40,879 nt of DNA from an uncultured Neomegalonema sp. (lineage in GTDB: Bacteria; Pseudomonadota; Alphaproteobacteria; Rhodobacterales; Rhodobacteraceae): NCBI GenBank assembly GCA_937922185.1, contig CAKZUT010000192.1, forward strand, positions 1-40,879. The letters run 5' to 3'. Shown piece after piece: positions 8,620-16,793 of this stretch. Numbering within the stretch: position 1 is the stretch's first letter; each line of letters opens with the position of its first letter. The notes beneath the pieces are model-generated. The model made no database searches, was not told where the DNA came from, and worked only from the letters and a program-made list of their open reading frames with translations. The translations under genes were made by a program, and so were the position numbers.

Positions 8620-8648
8620 CACTGTCCCGGCTCCGGGCCGGGGCAGTG
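8620..8648 (+). promoter_or_regulatory. Intercistronic hairpin after binding-protein gene
   Basis: Arms CACTGTCCCGGC (8620-8631) and GCCGGGGCAGTG (8637-8648) form a 12-bp stem with one G-U pair and a 5-base loop. No T-run follows, so it is more likely an mRNA-stabilising or attenuating element than a full terminator. Such hairpins between a binding-protein gene and the permease genes are known to raise the yield of the binding protein relative to the membrane parts. Confidence 0.7.
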
Positions 8649-8691
8649 CGGATAACGGCCACCCCTCATAACCCACCCACGCAGGCGGACC

Positions 8692-9636
8692 ATGCTGCGA
8701 TATATCCTCATTCGCATCCTCGCGACGATTCCGGTGATGGTCATCGTGGCCGCCTTCGTGTTTCTCATGCTGCGCCTGTCGCCGGGCGACCCCGCCTCCG
8801 TAATCGCGGGCGATTATGCGACGGCGGAGGATATCGCCCGCATCCGCGAAAAACTCGGCCTGAACGAGCCGATCCTCGTCCAGTTCGTCAACTGGATCGG
8901 GCAATTGCTGCGCGGTGACCTGGGCACCTCGATCTTCTCCAACCTTCCGGTCACGACCCTGATCGGCCAGCGGCTGGAGCCGACCCTGCTGCTGACCCTG
9001 ACGACCATCCTCTTCACGGTCATCGTGGCGGTGCCGCTGGGCACGCTGGCGGCATGGAAATCGGGGACTCTGATCGACCGGTTCGTGATGCTGTTCTCCG
9101 TGGGCGGCTTCTCGGTCCCGGTCTTCGTGCTGGGTTATATCCTGATCTACGTGCTGGCGATGACGCTCAAGGTCTTGCCGGTGCAGGGCTATCGCAGCCC
9201 GTTCGAGCATGGCCTCGGCCCCTTTCTGTGGCACATGGTCCTGCCGACCCTGACGCTCAGTGTCATCTTCATCGCCCTGATCGCCCGCATGACCCGCGCA
9301 TCGGTGATCGAGGTGCTTCAGGAAGACTATATCCGCACCGCGCGGGCGAAAGGGCAGAGCGAGTTCACAATCCTCCTGCGCCATGGCCTTCGCAATGCCG
9401 CCGTGCCCATCGTCACCGTCATCGGCATCGGCATCGCCCTGCTGATCGGTGGGGTCGTCGTGACCGAGAGCGTCTACAATATTCCCGGTCTGGGGCGGCT
9501 GGTTCTCGATGCGGTGCAATCGCGCGACTATCCCATCATACAGGGCCTGATCCTGTTCTTCAGCTTCGTCTATATTCTCATCAATCTGCTGATCGACCTC
9601 AGTTATCCGCTGTTTGACCCCAGGATACGGTACTGA
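8692..9636 (+). CDS. ABC transporter permease, DppB type
   Basis: 314 residues, the usual length for DppB/OppB inner-membrane permeases. The first segment MLRYILIRILATIPVMVIVA is a membrane helix followed by the family-typical LSPGDPA, and about six membrane helices are visible overall. The cytoplasmic EAA-like loop reads DYIRTARAKGQSEFTILLRHGLRN (shown only as a region, about 215-235), which contacts the ATPase. The C-terminus YPLFDPRIRY is classic for this subfamily. The stop codon overlaps the start of the second permease (TGATG), so the pair is translationally coupled. With the second permease it forms the transmembrane channel of the importer. Confidence 0.93.
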   Translation: MLRYILIRILATIPVMVIVAAFVFLMLRLSPGDPASVIAGDYATAEDIARIREKLGLNEPILVQFVNWIGQLLRGDLGTSIFSNLPVTTLIGQRLEPTLLLTLTTILFTVIVAVPLGTLAAWKSGTLIDRFVMLFSVGGFSVPVFVLGYILIYVLAMTLKVLPVQGYRSPFEHGLGPFLWHMVLPTLTLSVIFIALIARMTRASVIEVLQEDYIRTARAKGQSEFTILLRHGLRNAAVPIVTVIGIGIALLIGGVVVTESVYNIPGLGRLVLDAVQSRDYPIIQGLILFFSFVYILINLLIDLSYPLFDPRIRY

Positions 9637-10526
9637 TGACCGCCCGCGACGATATCGACGCCGTAGAGGCGGATTCGGTGACCCCCATCCGGGACGATCC
9701 CTCCGCCCTGCGGCTGATGATGCGGAACCGGGGCGTCTTCTGGGGCGGGATGCTGCTCGCGGTCATGGTGATGATCGCTCTTTTCGGGCCGTTGCTGACC
9801 GGCGATCCGATCGCCCTGAACCCGATCAAGCGCCTGAAACCGCCCTCGGGAGAGCTGTTTTTCGGGTCGGATTTTCTGGGCCGCGATATCTTCGCGCGCG
9901 TTGTCTACGGGGCGCGGATATCGCTGGTGGTCGGGCTGGCCGTCGCCGCGATTTCCGTCGCCATCGGTCTCTTCATCGGTATGATCGCGGGCTATATCCG
10001 CATTCTGGACGGCATCATCATGCGCGTGATGGACGGGCTTATGGCCATCCCCGCGATCCTTCTCGCCATTGCCCTCATCTCCCTGTCGGGCGCGACGCTC
10101 ACCACCGTCATCATCGCGATCACGATTCCCGAGATTCCGCGCGTGGTCCGTCTGGTGCGCTCTGTCGTGCTGACCGTCCGCGATGAACCGTATGTGGAGG
10201 CGGCTATCGCCGCCGGATCGCGCCTGCCACTGATCCTGCATCGCCATATCCTGCCCAACACCATCGCTCCGCTGATCGTGCAGGCCACCTATATCTGCGG
10301 CTCGGCCATGCTGACCGAGTCCATCCTCGGCTTCCTCGGCGCGGGCATTCCCCCGGAAATCCCGTCCTGGGGCAATATCATGTCCGAGGGGCGCACCTAT
10401 TTCCAGATCAGCCCGTGGATCATCTTCTTCCCCGGCATCGCGTTGGCGATGACGGTGCTGGCGGTCAATGTGATGGGCGACGGGCTTCGCGATACCCTTG
10501 ATCCCCGTGTAGCGAGGAAGATGTGA
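9636..10526 (+). CDS. ABC transporter permease, DppC type
   Basis: 296 residues; partner permease of the DppC/OppC family. It has an N-terminal cytoplasmic stretch, then a membrane helix (GVFWGGMLLAVMVMIALFGP), then the family motif FGSDFLGRDIFARVVYGARIS at about 83-103, and further helices. The EAA loop is recognisable as YVEAAIAAGSRLPLILHRH (about 183-201). The end, GDGLRDTLDPR, is typical. It overlaps the DppB-type gene by one base and the ATPase gene by four, fixing it inside the operon. Confidence 0.93.
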   Translation: MTARDDIDAVEADSVTPIRDDPSALRLMMRNRGVFWGGMLLAVMVMIALFGPLLTGDPIALNPIKRLKPPSGELFFGSDFLGRDIFARVVYGARISLVVGLAVAAISVAIGLFIGMIAGYIRILDGIIMRVMDGLMAIPAILLAIALISLSGATLTTVIIAITIPEIPRVVRLVRSVVLTVRDEPYVEAAIAAGSRLPLILHRHILPNTIAPLIVQATYICGSAMLTESILGFLGAGIPPEIPSWGNIMSEGRTYFQISPWIIFFPGIALAMTVLAVNVMGDGLRDTLDPRVARKM

Positions 10527-12151
10527 CCGCCAGCGCCGATCCCGTGCTCGATATCCGGGGCCTGACCGTCCGGTTGCCCGAAGGGGCCGACCGCGCCCAT
10601 GCCATCGAAGATGTCTCCTTCTCCGTCAATCGGGGAGAGATCGTCTGCGTCGTGGGCGAGTCCGGCTCCGGCAAATCCGTCACCGCCTTCACCGTCATGG
10701 GCCTGATCCCGCGCCGCGAGCTGACCCCCGTGGCGGGCGAGATCATGCTGGAGGGCGACGATCTGCTGAAACAGCGCCCCCGCCGCCTGCGACAGTTGCG
10801 CGGGGAGAGAATGGCGATGATCTTTCAGGAGCCGATGACCGCGCTCAACCCCGTGATGAAAGCGGGTGAGCAAATCGGTGAGATGCTCGAAATCCACACC
10901 TCCCTGCGAGGCGAGGCGCGCAAGGAGCGGGTCATCCGCGCGATGGACGAGGTGGGCCTGCCGGACCCCGCATCGATGTATGACGCCTACCCGCATCAGC
11001 TTTCCGGCGGCCAGCGTCAGCGCATCATGATCGCCATGGCCCTGTCCCTCGAACCCGCCCTGCTGATCGCCGACGAGCCGACGACCGCGCTCGACGTGAC
11101 CACACAGGCGCGCATTCTCGACTTGATGAAGGATATCCAGCGCCGTCACGGCATGGGCGTCATGTTCATCACCCATGATTTCGGCGTCGTGGCCGAGATC
11201 GCCGACCGGGTGGTCGTGATGCAGCACGGCAAGGTCGTGGAGCAGGGCAGGGCGGAGGATATTCTCCAGAACCCGCAGCATCCCTATACGCGGATGCTGA
11301 TCGGTTCGGTCCCCGGCCTTGTTCCCCCCGACCGGCCCCTGCGCGGGCATGGTGAACCTGCCTTGTCCACCATCGGCCTCAACAAGGTCTACGGCTCGAA
11401 GGGCCTTTTCGGCACCGGGCGCGTGGTCCATGCCGCCAAAGACGTTGATCTTGTCGTGCAGCGGGGCGAGACGCTGGGCGTGGTGGGCGAGTCCGGCTCG
11501 GGCAAATCCACGGTCGCGCGCTGTATCGTGCGGCTCGTCGATCCGACCGATGGTGAGATGACCATCTCGGGCACCGATATCGCCCGCATCGGTGAAGGGG
11601 CCTTGCGCCCCCATCGCCGCGATATCCAGATCGTGTTTCAGGACCCCTATCGTTCGCTCAATCCGCGCTGCACTATCGGCCAGTCGATCACCGAGGGGCC
11701 GATGAATTTCGGCATCGGCAAGGCCGAGGCAACTGATCGCGCCCGAGAGCTGATGCGTGTCGTGGGCCTCAGCCCCGATGCCCTTGACCGCTTCCCGCAC
11801 CAGTTCTCCGGCGGTCAGCGCCAGCGTATCTGCATCGCACGGGCGCTGGCCATGGAACCCAAAGTGCTGATCGCCGATGAAGCTGTCTCGGCCCTGGATG
11901 TCTCGGTCCAGGCTCAGGTTCTCGACCTGCTGGACGACGTGCGCGAGAAATTCGACCTCGCCATGCTGTTCATCACCCACGACCTGCGCGTCGCGGCCCA
12001 GATATGCGACCGGATCATGGTCATGCAGCACGGCGTCGTTGTCGAACAGGGCCGGACCCGCGATATCTACATGAATCCGCAGCATCCCTATACCGAGCAA
12101 CTTCTCCTCGCCGCACCGGGCCGCGATACGACCTTCCTGTCGGCGGGGTAG
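10523..12151 (+). CDS. ABC transporter ATP-binding protein, tandem DppD-DppF fusion
   Basis: 542 residues with two complete ATPase modules in one chain, equivalent to separate DppD and DppF proteins. Module 1 has Walker A GESGSGKS near 49, signature LSGGQRQR near 157 and Walker B LLIADEPTTALD near 178. Module 2 repeats these as GESGSGKS, FSGGQRQR and VLIADEAVSALD. The oligopeptide-transporter C-terminal extension (HPYTRMLIGSVPG) follows module 1. The start is a GTG whose last two bases overlap the TGA of the permease gene. No ATG fits the coupling. The operon probably ends here. Confidence 0.93.
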   Translation: MTASADPVLDIRGLTVRLPEGADRAHAIEDVSFSVNRGEIVCVVGESGSGKSVTAFTVMGLIPRRELTPVAGEIMLEGDDLLKQRPRRLRQLRGERMAMIFQEPMTALNPVMKAGEQIGEMLEIHTSLRGEARKERVIRAMDEVGLPDPASMYDAYPHQLSGGQRQRIMIAMALSLEPALLIADEPTTALDVTTQARILDLMKDIQRRHGMGVMFITHDFGVVAEIADRVVVMQHGKVVEQGRAEDILQNPQHPYTRMLIGSVPGLVPPDRPLRGHGEPALSTIGLNKVYGSKGLFGTGRVVHAAKDVDLVVQRGETLGVVGESGSGKSTVARCIVRLVDPTDGEMTISGTDIARIGEGALRPHRRDIQIVFQDPYRSLNPRCTIGQSITEGPMNFGIGKAEATDRARELMRVVGLSPDALDRFPHQFSGGQRQRICIARALAMEPKVLIADEAVSALDVSVQAQVLDLLDDVREKFDLAMLFITHDLRVAAQICDRIMVMQHGVVVEQGRTRDIYMNPQHPYTEQLLLAAPGRDTTFLSAG

Positions 12152-12380
12152 GGGCACCGACGCTCAGGGGGGGCGGATGCGGATTTCGCTCTCCAGTATC
12201 GAGTCTCCACCCGCCGGGAACAGTGTCATCTCCCGCGCGCAGGCGACGTTGCGGTATGACGATATAAAAGTTGCGAAGTCGCATGGAAGCCGTACAGCCG
12301 GGGATGCGCGCTGAAAGGCCGTTCATTGCCTCCGCCGTTTCCGCTGGCCTGGCAGATTGACAGCGACATTCTCATAGATA

Positions 12381-12397
12381 ATGTTATATTATAACGT
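12381..12397. promoter_or_regulatory. Zur-type operator upstream of the DUF2796 operon
   Basis: ATGTTATATTATAACGT is a 17-bp dyad (ATGTTATA-T-TATAACGT, one pair mismatched) in an otherwise GC-rich region, 29 bases before the ATG of the DUF2796 gene. It closely resembles the GTTATAnTATAAC core recognised by the zinc repressor Zur in Alphaproteobacteria. The gene it precedes belongs to a family often found under Zur. The rest of 12152-12426 shows nothing else recognisable. Confidence 0.75.
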
Positions 12398-12426
12398 ATC
12401 TGATATATATTCCGGGATAGGATCGT

Positions 12427-13047
12427 ATGAAATCTGCAATCTGGCCTGCCGTGGCACTCATGGTTCTCGCCGATGGGGCCTTCGCCGGGGAAAAACGTCA
12501 GTCCGATGCCCATGAGCACGGGCACGGTACTTTTCAGATGGTCATCGAGGACGATCATGCGGTGATTGAGATCGCGGTGCCTGCATTCGATGTCATCGGA
12601 TTCGAACATGCGCCCTCCACCTCCGCTCAACGGGATGTGCTGGCCAAAGCCGCCGCGTCATTGAGCCGCCCCGATATTCTGTTCGCGGTGCCTGCGGCTG
12701 CGGAATGCGCCATCGGGCGGATCGAGATCGGTTTCGGTGCCACGGGCGGCGATCACGACGATCATGACGGGCACGACGATCATGATGACCATAAAGATCA
12801 CGACGACCACGCTGATAAGGATGGGCACAAAGATCACGACGATCATGAGGAGGCCGGGGAAACCCATTCTGAGGTGACCGCCTCCTATCATCTGGCCTGC
12901 GCGCACACGGAGGCGCTCGACCGGATCGAATTCGGATATTTCGAGGCTTTCCCCGCTGCGGAGGAGCTGGACGTGGTCATTCTTTCCGCCGCAGGGCAGA
13001 GTGCGGGCGACGTTGATCGGAATAAGACGGTTTTCAGGATTGAGTGA
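12427..13047 (+). CDS. DUF2796 (ZrgA-like) His/Asp-rich periplasmic zinc protein
   Basis: 206 residues. A Sec signal peptide (MKSAIWPAVALMVLADGAFAG) leads into AHEHGHGTFQMVIEDD, the standard opening of DUF2796. A central run at about 110-145 is almost entirely His and Asp with some Lys and Gly, a likely metal-loading loop. A second DUF2796 part follows (YHLACAHTEALDRIEFGYFEAFP). Related proteins are regulated by zinc in several bacteria, and the V. cholerae ZrgABCDE zinc uptake system contains a member of this kind (from memory). It is the first gene of a four-gene operon behind a Zur-type operator. It probably captures or delivers Zn in the periplasm (inference). Confidence 0.88.
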   Translation: MKSAIWPAVALMVLADGAFAGEKRQSDAHEHGHGTFQMVIEDDHAVIEIAVPAFDVIGFEHAPSTSAQRDVLAKAAASLSRPDILFAVPAAAECAIGRIEIGFGATGGDHDDHDGHDDHDDHKDHDDHADKDGHKDHDDHEEAGETHSEVTASYHLACAHTEALDRIEFGYFEAFPAAEELDVVILSAAGQSAGDVDRNKTVFRIE

Positions 13048-13738
13048 CCCTGCCCCTTCCCTGAGCATTCGCGATGCCGCCTTCTCCTGGGAGGGCGGCT
13101 TCGGAATCGAGATTGCGGATTTCGACCTTAAGGCCCGTGAGCGCGTTCTGCTGCTCGGGCCGTCGGGGGGCGGTAAATCGACGTTCCTGAACCTCGTGGC
13201 GGGGATCACGACCCCCTCACGCGGGCGTATCGATGTCCTTGGCACCGATATCGCCCGGCTGCGCGGCGCGCGGGTGGATCGTTTCCGGGTGGACAGCTTC
13301 GGCATCATCTTTCAGATGTTCAATCTGATGCCGTGGCTGTCGGCCCTCGATAATGTACTGGTGCCCCTGCGCTTTTCTCGCCTGCGCCGAAGACGCGCGG
13401 GCGATGCGCGGGCGGAGGCATCGCGCCTGCTGGGCGCGCTCGGTATCGACGCGGCTCTCTTCAATCAGCGCGCCGGGACGCTCAGCGTGGGCCAGCAACA
13501 GCGCGTCGCCGCCGCCCGCGCCCTGATCGGCGGGCCGGGGATCATCCTCGCCGACGAGCCGACCTCGGCTCTCGACCGCGCCAATGCCCGCGCCTTTCTG
13601 GATTTGCTGCTCGCGGAGCAGGAGACCGCACAGGCCGCGCTGCTGATGGTCTCGCATGACGAGACACTGGCCGATGCCTTTGACCGCGTTGTCCGGCTCG
13701 ATGATATCGCGCGTGTTTCGGGGGGTGTCGCCGCATGA
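13001..13738 (+). CDS. ABC transporter ATP-binding protein (MacB/LolD-like), zinc operon
   Basis: 245 residues from a GTG at 13001 preceded by AGGGCAGA. A TTG at 13040 is an alternative that would remove 13 residues and reduce the overlap with the upstream gene to a few bases. Walker A is GPSGGGKST near 54, the Q-loop region FQMFNLMPW near 100, the signature LSVGQQQRVAAARAL near 162 and Walker B IILADEPTSALD near 181. The arrangement and length match ATPases of MacB/LolD/FtsE-type systems that pair with FtsX-like permeases, and such a permease follows with a 4-bp overlap. It probably powers transport or release linked to zinc supply. Confidence 0.9.
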   Translation: MRATLIGIRRFSGLSDPAPSLSIRDAAFSWEGGFGIEIADFDLKARERVLLLGPSGGGKSTFLNLVAGITTPSRGRIDVLGTDIARLRGARVDRFRVDSFGIIFQMFNLMPWLSALDNVLVPLRFSRLRRRRAGDARAEASRLLGALGIDAALFNQRAGTLSVGQQQRVAAARALIGGPGIILADEPTSALDRANARAFLDLLLAEQETAQAALLMVSHDETLADAFDRVVRLDDIARVSGGVAA

Positions 13739-14994
13739 GCCTGTTGCGCCTTGCCCTCCTGTCCCTGTGGAACCGGCGTCTGACCGCGATTCTGACCATC
13801 CTCGGCATCGCCCTGTCCGTGACGCTGTTCCTGTCGGTCGAGAAGCTGCGTACCGGCGCGCGGGAAAGTTTTGCCAACACTATCTCCGGCACCGACCTCA
13901 TCGTCGGAGCGCGGGCGGGTGATGTGCAGCTTCTGCTCTACTCGGTCTTTCGCATTGGCGATGCGACGAACAATATCACCTGGGAAAGCTATCAGGATAT
14001 CGCCGGGCGCAGCGAGGTGGACTGGATCGTGCCCATCTCGCTGGGTGACAGCCACCGTGGCTATCGTGTTGTCGGTACAACCGCCGGGTTTTTCGATCAT
14101 TACCGCTATCGCCGTGACACGGGGTTGCGCTTCGGGGCCGGGACAACGCTGGATGATCTGTTCGATACGGTCATCGGCGCGGATGTGGCCATGGCTCTGG
14201 ACTACCAAGTCGGCGACCGGATCGTCGTTTCCCACGGCACGGGCCGGGGCGGCGGGGCCGGACATGATGACAAACCCTTCCGTGTGACCGGCATCCTTGA
14301 CAGGACCGGTACGCCGGTTGACCGGGCGGTCTATGTCAGCCTGGAGGCGATCGAGGCGATCCATGTGGACTGGCAGGGCGGCGGGCGGGTCGAGGGGCTG
14401 AAAATCCCGGTCGAGCGTGTCCGCAACATGGACCTGACGCCCGGAACAGTGACAGCCGCGCTCGTGGGGCTGAAATCGCGCATCACGACCTTCCGCTTCC
14501 AGCGATTCGTCAATGAATACGATGAGGAGCCGCTGACGGCGATCCTGCCGGGGGTCGCCCTGTCGAATCTGTGGTCCCTTGTCGGCGTTGCGGAGAGGGC
14601 GCTCTCCGCCGTGTCCCTGATGGTGGTCGTCACGGCCCTGCTCGGACTGGTGACGACCCTGCTCGCCTCGCTGGAGGAGCGACGGCGGGAAATGGCGATC
14701 CTGCGCGCCAACGGGGCCAGTCCGCGCACGATCTCGGTTCTGCTGACGGCGGAATCGGGATTGATAGCGTTGGCGGGTGCCTTGCTCGGGCTGGTGTTTC
14801 TCTATGTCCTGCTTTTCGCTCTGCAACCCCTTCTCGACGCGCGATTCGGCCTGTATCTGAAAGTTGATGCCCCGAACCTGCGCGATTGCACTATACTGGG
14901 CATCGTCGTACTCGCGGGTATGGCTGCGGGATTCATACCGGCATGGCGGGCGTATCGACGCTCTCTCGCCGATGGCATGTCGATCAGGAGCTGA
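13735..14994 (+). CDS. FtsX-like ABC transporter permease, zinc operon
   Basis: 419 residues with the MacB/FtsX layout. One N-terminal membrane helix (about 15-32, LTAILTILGIALSVTLFLSV) is followed by a large periplasmic domain (about 35-270, MacB_PCD-like) and three C-terminal helices (about 280-310, 335-365 and 390-410). ERRREMAILRANGASPRTI in the cytoplasmic loop is the conserved FtsX-domain signature. The start overlaps the ATPase stop (ATGA). The DUF3299 gene begins two bases after its stop. This type of permease drives mechanotransmission or export rather than classical import, so its exact part in zinc handling is uncertain. Confidence 0.9.
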   Translation: MSLLRLALLSLWNRRLTAILTILGIALSVTLFLSVEKLRTGARESFANTISGTDLIVGARAGDVQLLLYSVFRIGDATNNITWESYQDIAGRSEVDWIVPISLGDSHRGYRVVGTTAGFFDHYRYRRDTGLRFGAGTTLDDLFDTVIGADVAMALDYQVGDRIVVSHGTGRGGGAGHDDKPFRVTGILDRTGTPVDRAVYVSLEAIEAIHVDWQGGGRVEGLKIPVERVRNMDLTPGTVTAALVGLKSRITTFRFQRFVNEYDEEPLTAILPGVALSNLWSLVGVAERALSAVSLMVVVTALLGLVTTLLASLEERRREMAILRANGASPRTISVLLTAESGLIALAGALLGLVFLYVLLFALQPLLDARFGLYLKVDAPNLRDCTILGIVVLAGMAAGFIPAWRAYRRSLADGMSIRS

Positions 14995-14996
14995 CC

Positions 14997-15590
14997 ATGC
15001 GGACCTTACTTTTTGCGGCGGCCCTCGGTCTGACCGTTCCCTACGCCCTTCAGGCCGGGGCTTTTGATTTCCAGAAGCTGTCGGACACGGTTTTCGGCGC
15101 GTCTGAAGTCTATGGCACCGAAGACCCCGACGCCCGCGAGATCGAATGGGAAGACCTGTCGCCGCCGCTCTCGCCCGAAGCGCAGGCCGCCGCCGCCCGG
15201 CTCAATGCCATGATCGACAGTATGAGCGATGAGGATATCGCCGATGCCATGGCGCTGATCGACGAGAATGGAAGCGAGATCATCGAAACTCTCGACGGGC
15301 AGACCGTATCGCTCGAAGGCTATCTCGTACCGCTCGATTTCGAGGCGACGGAGGCAAAGGCTTTCGTTCTCGTGCCCTATATGGGGGCCTGTATCCACGT
15401 TCCCCCGCCCCCGCCGAACCAGATCGTTTTCATCGAATATGAGGACGGGATGCCGATGGAGGCCCTGGAGAAGAACATCTGGACGCCCTTCCGCGTGACC
15501 GGCGCTCTGCGCGCCGCCCCCGCGAAGACCGATCTGGCCGAAGTCGGGTATCAGATGTCCGCAAAGAGCATCCGGGTTTCCGAGCTGTAG
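14997..15590 (+). CDS. DUF3299 domain-containing periplasmic protein
   Basis: 197 residues from the ATG at 14997, preceded by CAGGAG. An earlier in-frame start would give a non-signal N-terminus inside the permease gene, so it was rejected. The signal peptide MRTLLFAAALGLTVPYALQAGA precedes a region rich in acidic residues and then the DUF3299 core, with LEGYLVPLDFE and LVPYMGACIHVPPPPPNQIV (about 141-162). The Cys-His pair in GACIHVPPPP is a possible metal site. DUF3299 genes commonly accompany DUF2796 and MacB-like transporter genes, as here. Biochemical role unknown; a periplasmic zinc chaperone or assembly factor is one possibility. Confidence 0.85.
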   Translation: MRTLLFAAALGLTVPYALQAGAFDFQKLSDTVFGASEVYGTEDPDAREIEWEDLSPPLSPEAQAAAARLNAMIDSMSDEDIADAMALIDENGSEIIETLDGQTVSLEGYLVPLDFEATEAKAFVLVPYMGACIHVPPPPPNQIVFIEYEDGMPMEALEKNIWTPFRVTGALRAAPAKTDLAEVGYQMSAKSIRVSEL

Positions 15591-15626
15591 GTCGTCTTAC
15601 CCCACGGCAAACGACAGGAGGGCACC

Positions 15627-16784
15627 ATGCCCGTCATCGACCGGATCGCCGAGTACGCCGATGAACTGACCGCCCTGCGCCGTGATTTTCACGAGCATCC
15701 CGAACTCGGAATGCAGGAGGTGCGGACATCGGGCATCGTCGCGACATTGCTGCGGGAATGGGGGATCGAGACCCATACCGGCATCGGCAAGACCGGCGTA
15801 GTCGGTGTCCTGCACGGCAAGGCGCAGGGCCGCAGCATCGGTCTGCGCGCCGACATGGATGCCCTGCCTATCGAGGAACGCACGAACCTGCCCTTCGCGT
15901 CGAAAACCCCCGGCGTGATGCATGCCTGTGGCCATGATTCCCACACCACCATGTTGCTCGGGGCCGCGCGCTATCTGGCCGAGACGCGCGATTTCGACGG
16001 CACCGCGATCTTCATCTTCCAGCCTGCGGAGGAGGGGCTGGGCGGCGCACGGGCGATGCTGGCCGACGGATTGTTCGACCGCTTTCCCTGCGACGAGATC
16101 TACGGGATGCATAACTGGCCGAACGGCGAGCCGGGCAAGGTCGGCGTCAAGCCGGGTGAGGCGATGGCAGGGGCGGATTTCTTCGATATCCATATCCGTG
16201 CCTTCGGCTCCCACGCCGCGATGCCGCATATGTCGAAAGACCCTATCATCATCGCGACGGCCCTTGTGGCGCAGCTTCAGACGGTCGTGAGCCGCAATGT
16301 CGCCCCGACCGAACCGCTGGTGCTGTCGGTCACGCAGATCCATGCGGGCGCGGCCTATAATGTCATTCCCTCGGAATGCACGATCTCGGGCACGATGCGC
16401 TATTTCGACCCCGAGGTCGCCCGGATGGTGCGCGGGCGTATCCATGATCTCGCCGCCGGTATGGCCTCGGCCTATGGCGTTGAGATTGAGGTCGAAAACC
16501 GCGAAATCTTCGATGTACTGGTCAATGACGAAACCCTCAGCCATGCCATGCTGGCGGTTGCGGCTGAGGTGGTCGGCAAGGACAATACCGTCGTGACCCC
16601 CGACGTGAAAACCGGGTCCGAGGATTTCGCGGATATGCTGCGCGTGATCCCCGGAGCGTATTGTACGGTCGGCCATGCGGGCACGGTGCCGCTGCATAAT
16701 GACGGCTTCATTCTCGATGACGATATTCTGCCCGTCGGGGCCTCGATCTACGCCCGCCTGATCGAAACCCGCACCGCCGCATAA
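15627..16784 (+). CDS. M20 family amidohydrolase (hippurate hydrolase/IAA-amino acid hydrolase type)
   Basis: 385 residues, typical for the M20D amidohydrolase group that cleaves N-acyl or N-aroyl amino acids. Visible signatures are LRRDFHEHPELGMQE near the start, LRADMDALPI, MHACGHDSHT (metal ligands around 100-107), FQPAEEG (catalytic Glu) and EIYGMHNWP. The C-terminal SEDFADML motif gives the last part of the site, and a lid domain lies between. A strong AGGAGG ribosome binding site precedes the ATG. It has its own position, 36 bp after the zinc operon and converging with the pyridine-type operon, so its partner pathway is unclear. Confidence 0.92.
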   Translation: MPVIDRIAEYADELTALRRDFHEHPELGMQEVRTSGIVATLLREWGIETHTGIGKTGVVGVLHGKAQGRSIGLRADMDALPIEERTNLPFASKTPGVMHACGHDSHTTMLLGAARYLAETRDFDGTAIFIFQPAEEGLGGARAMLADGLFDRFPCDEIYGMHNWPNGEPGKVGVKPGEAMAGADFFDIHIRAFGSHAAMPHMSKDPIIIATALVAQLQTVVSRNVAPTEPLVLSVTQIHAGAAYNVIPSECTISGTMRYFDPEVARMVRGRIHDLAAGMASAYGVEIEVENREIFDVLVNDETLSHAMLAVAAEVVGKDNTVVTPDVKTGSEDFADMLRVIPGAYCTVGHAGTVPLHNDGFILDDDILPVGASIYARLIETRTAA

Positions 16785-16793
16785 GCGCCGCTG

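Noticed and set aside
10397-12157. Long open frame antisense to the tandem ABC ATPase gene (586 codons)
   Set aside because: It is fully opposite a gene with two complete ATPase modules. High G+C makes long antisense frames common, and its translation is His/Asp/Gly-rich without any family motif.
12226-12630. Minus-strand frame across the Zur-type operator
   Set aside because: It overlaps the start of the DUF2796 gene and the operator, and has no family marks.
16785-16793. Terminator between the convergent M20 and DUF1185 genes
   Set aside because: Only a very short GCGC pairing is present and there is no T-run on either strand.
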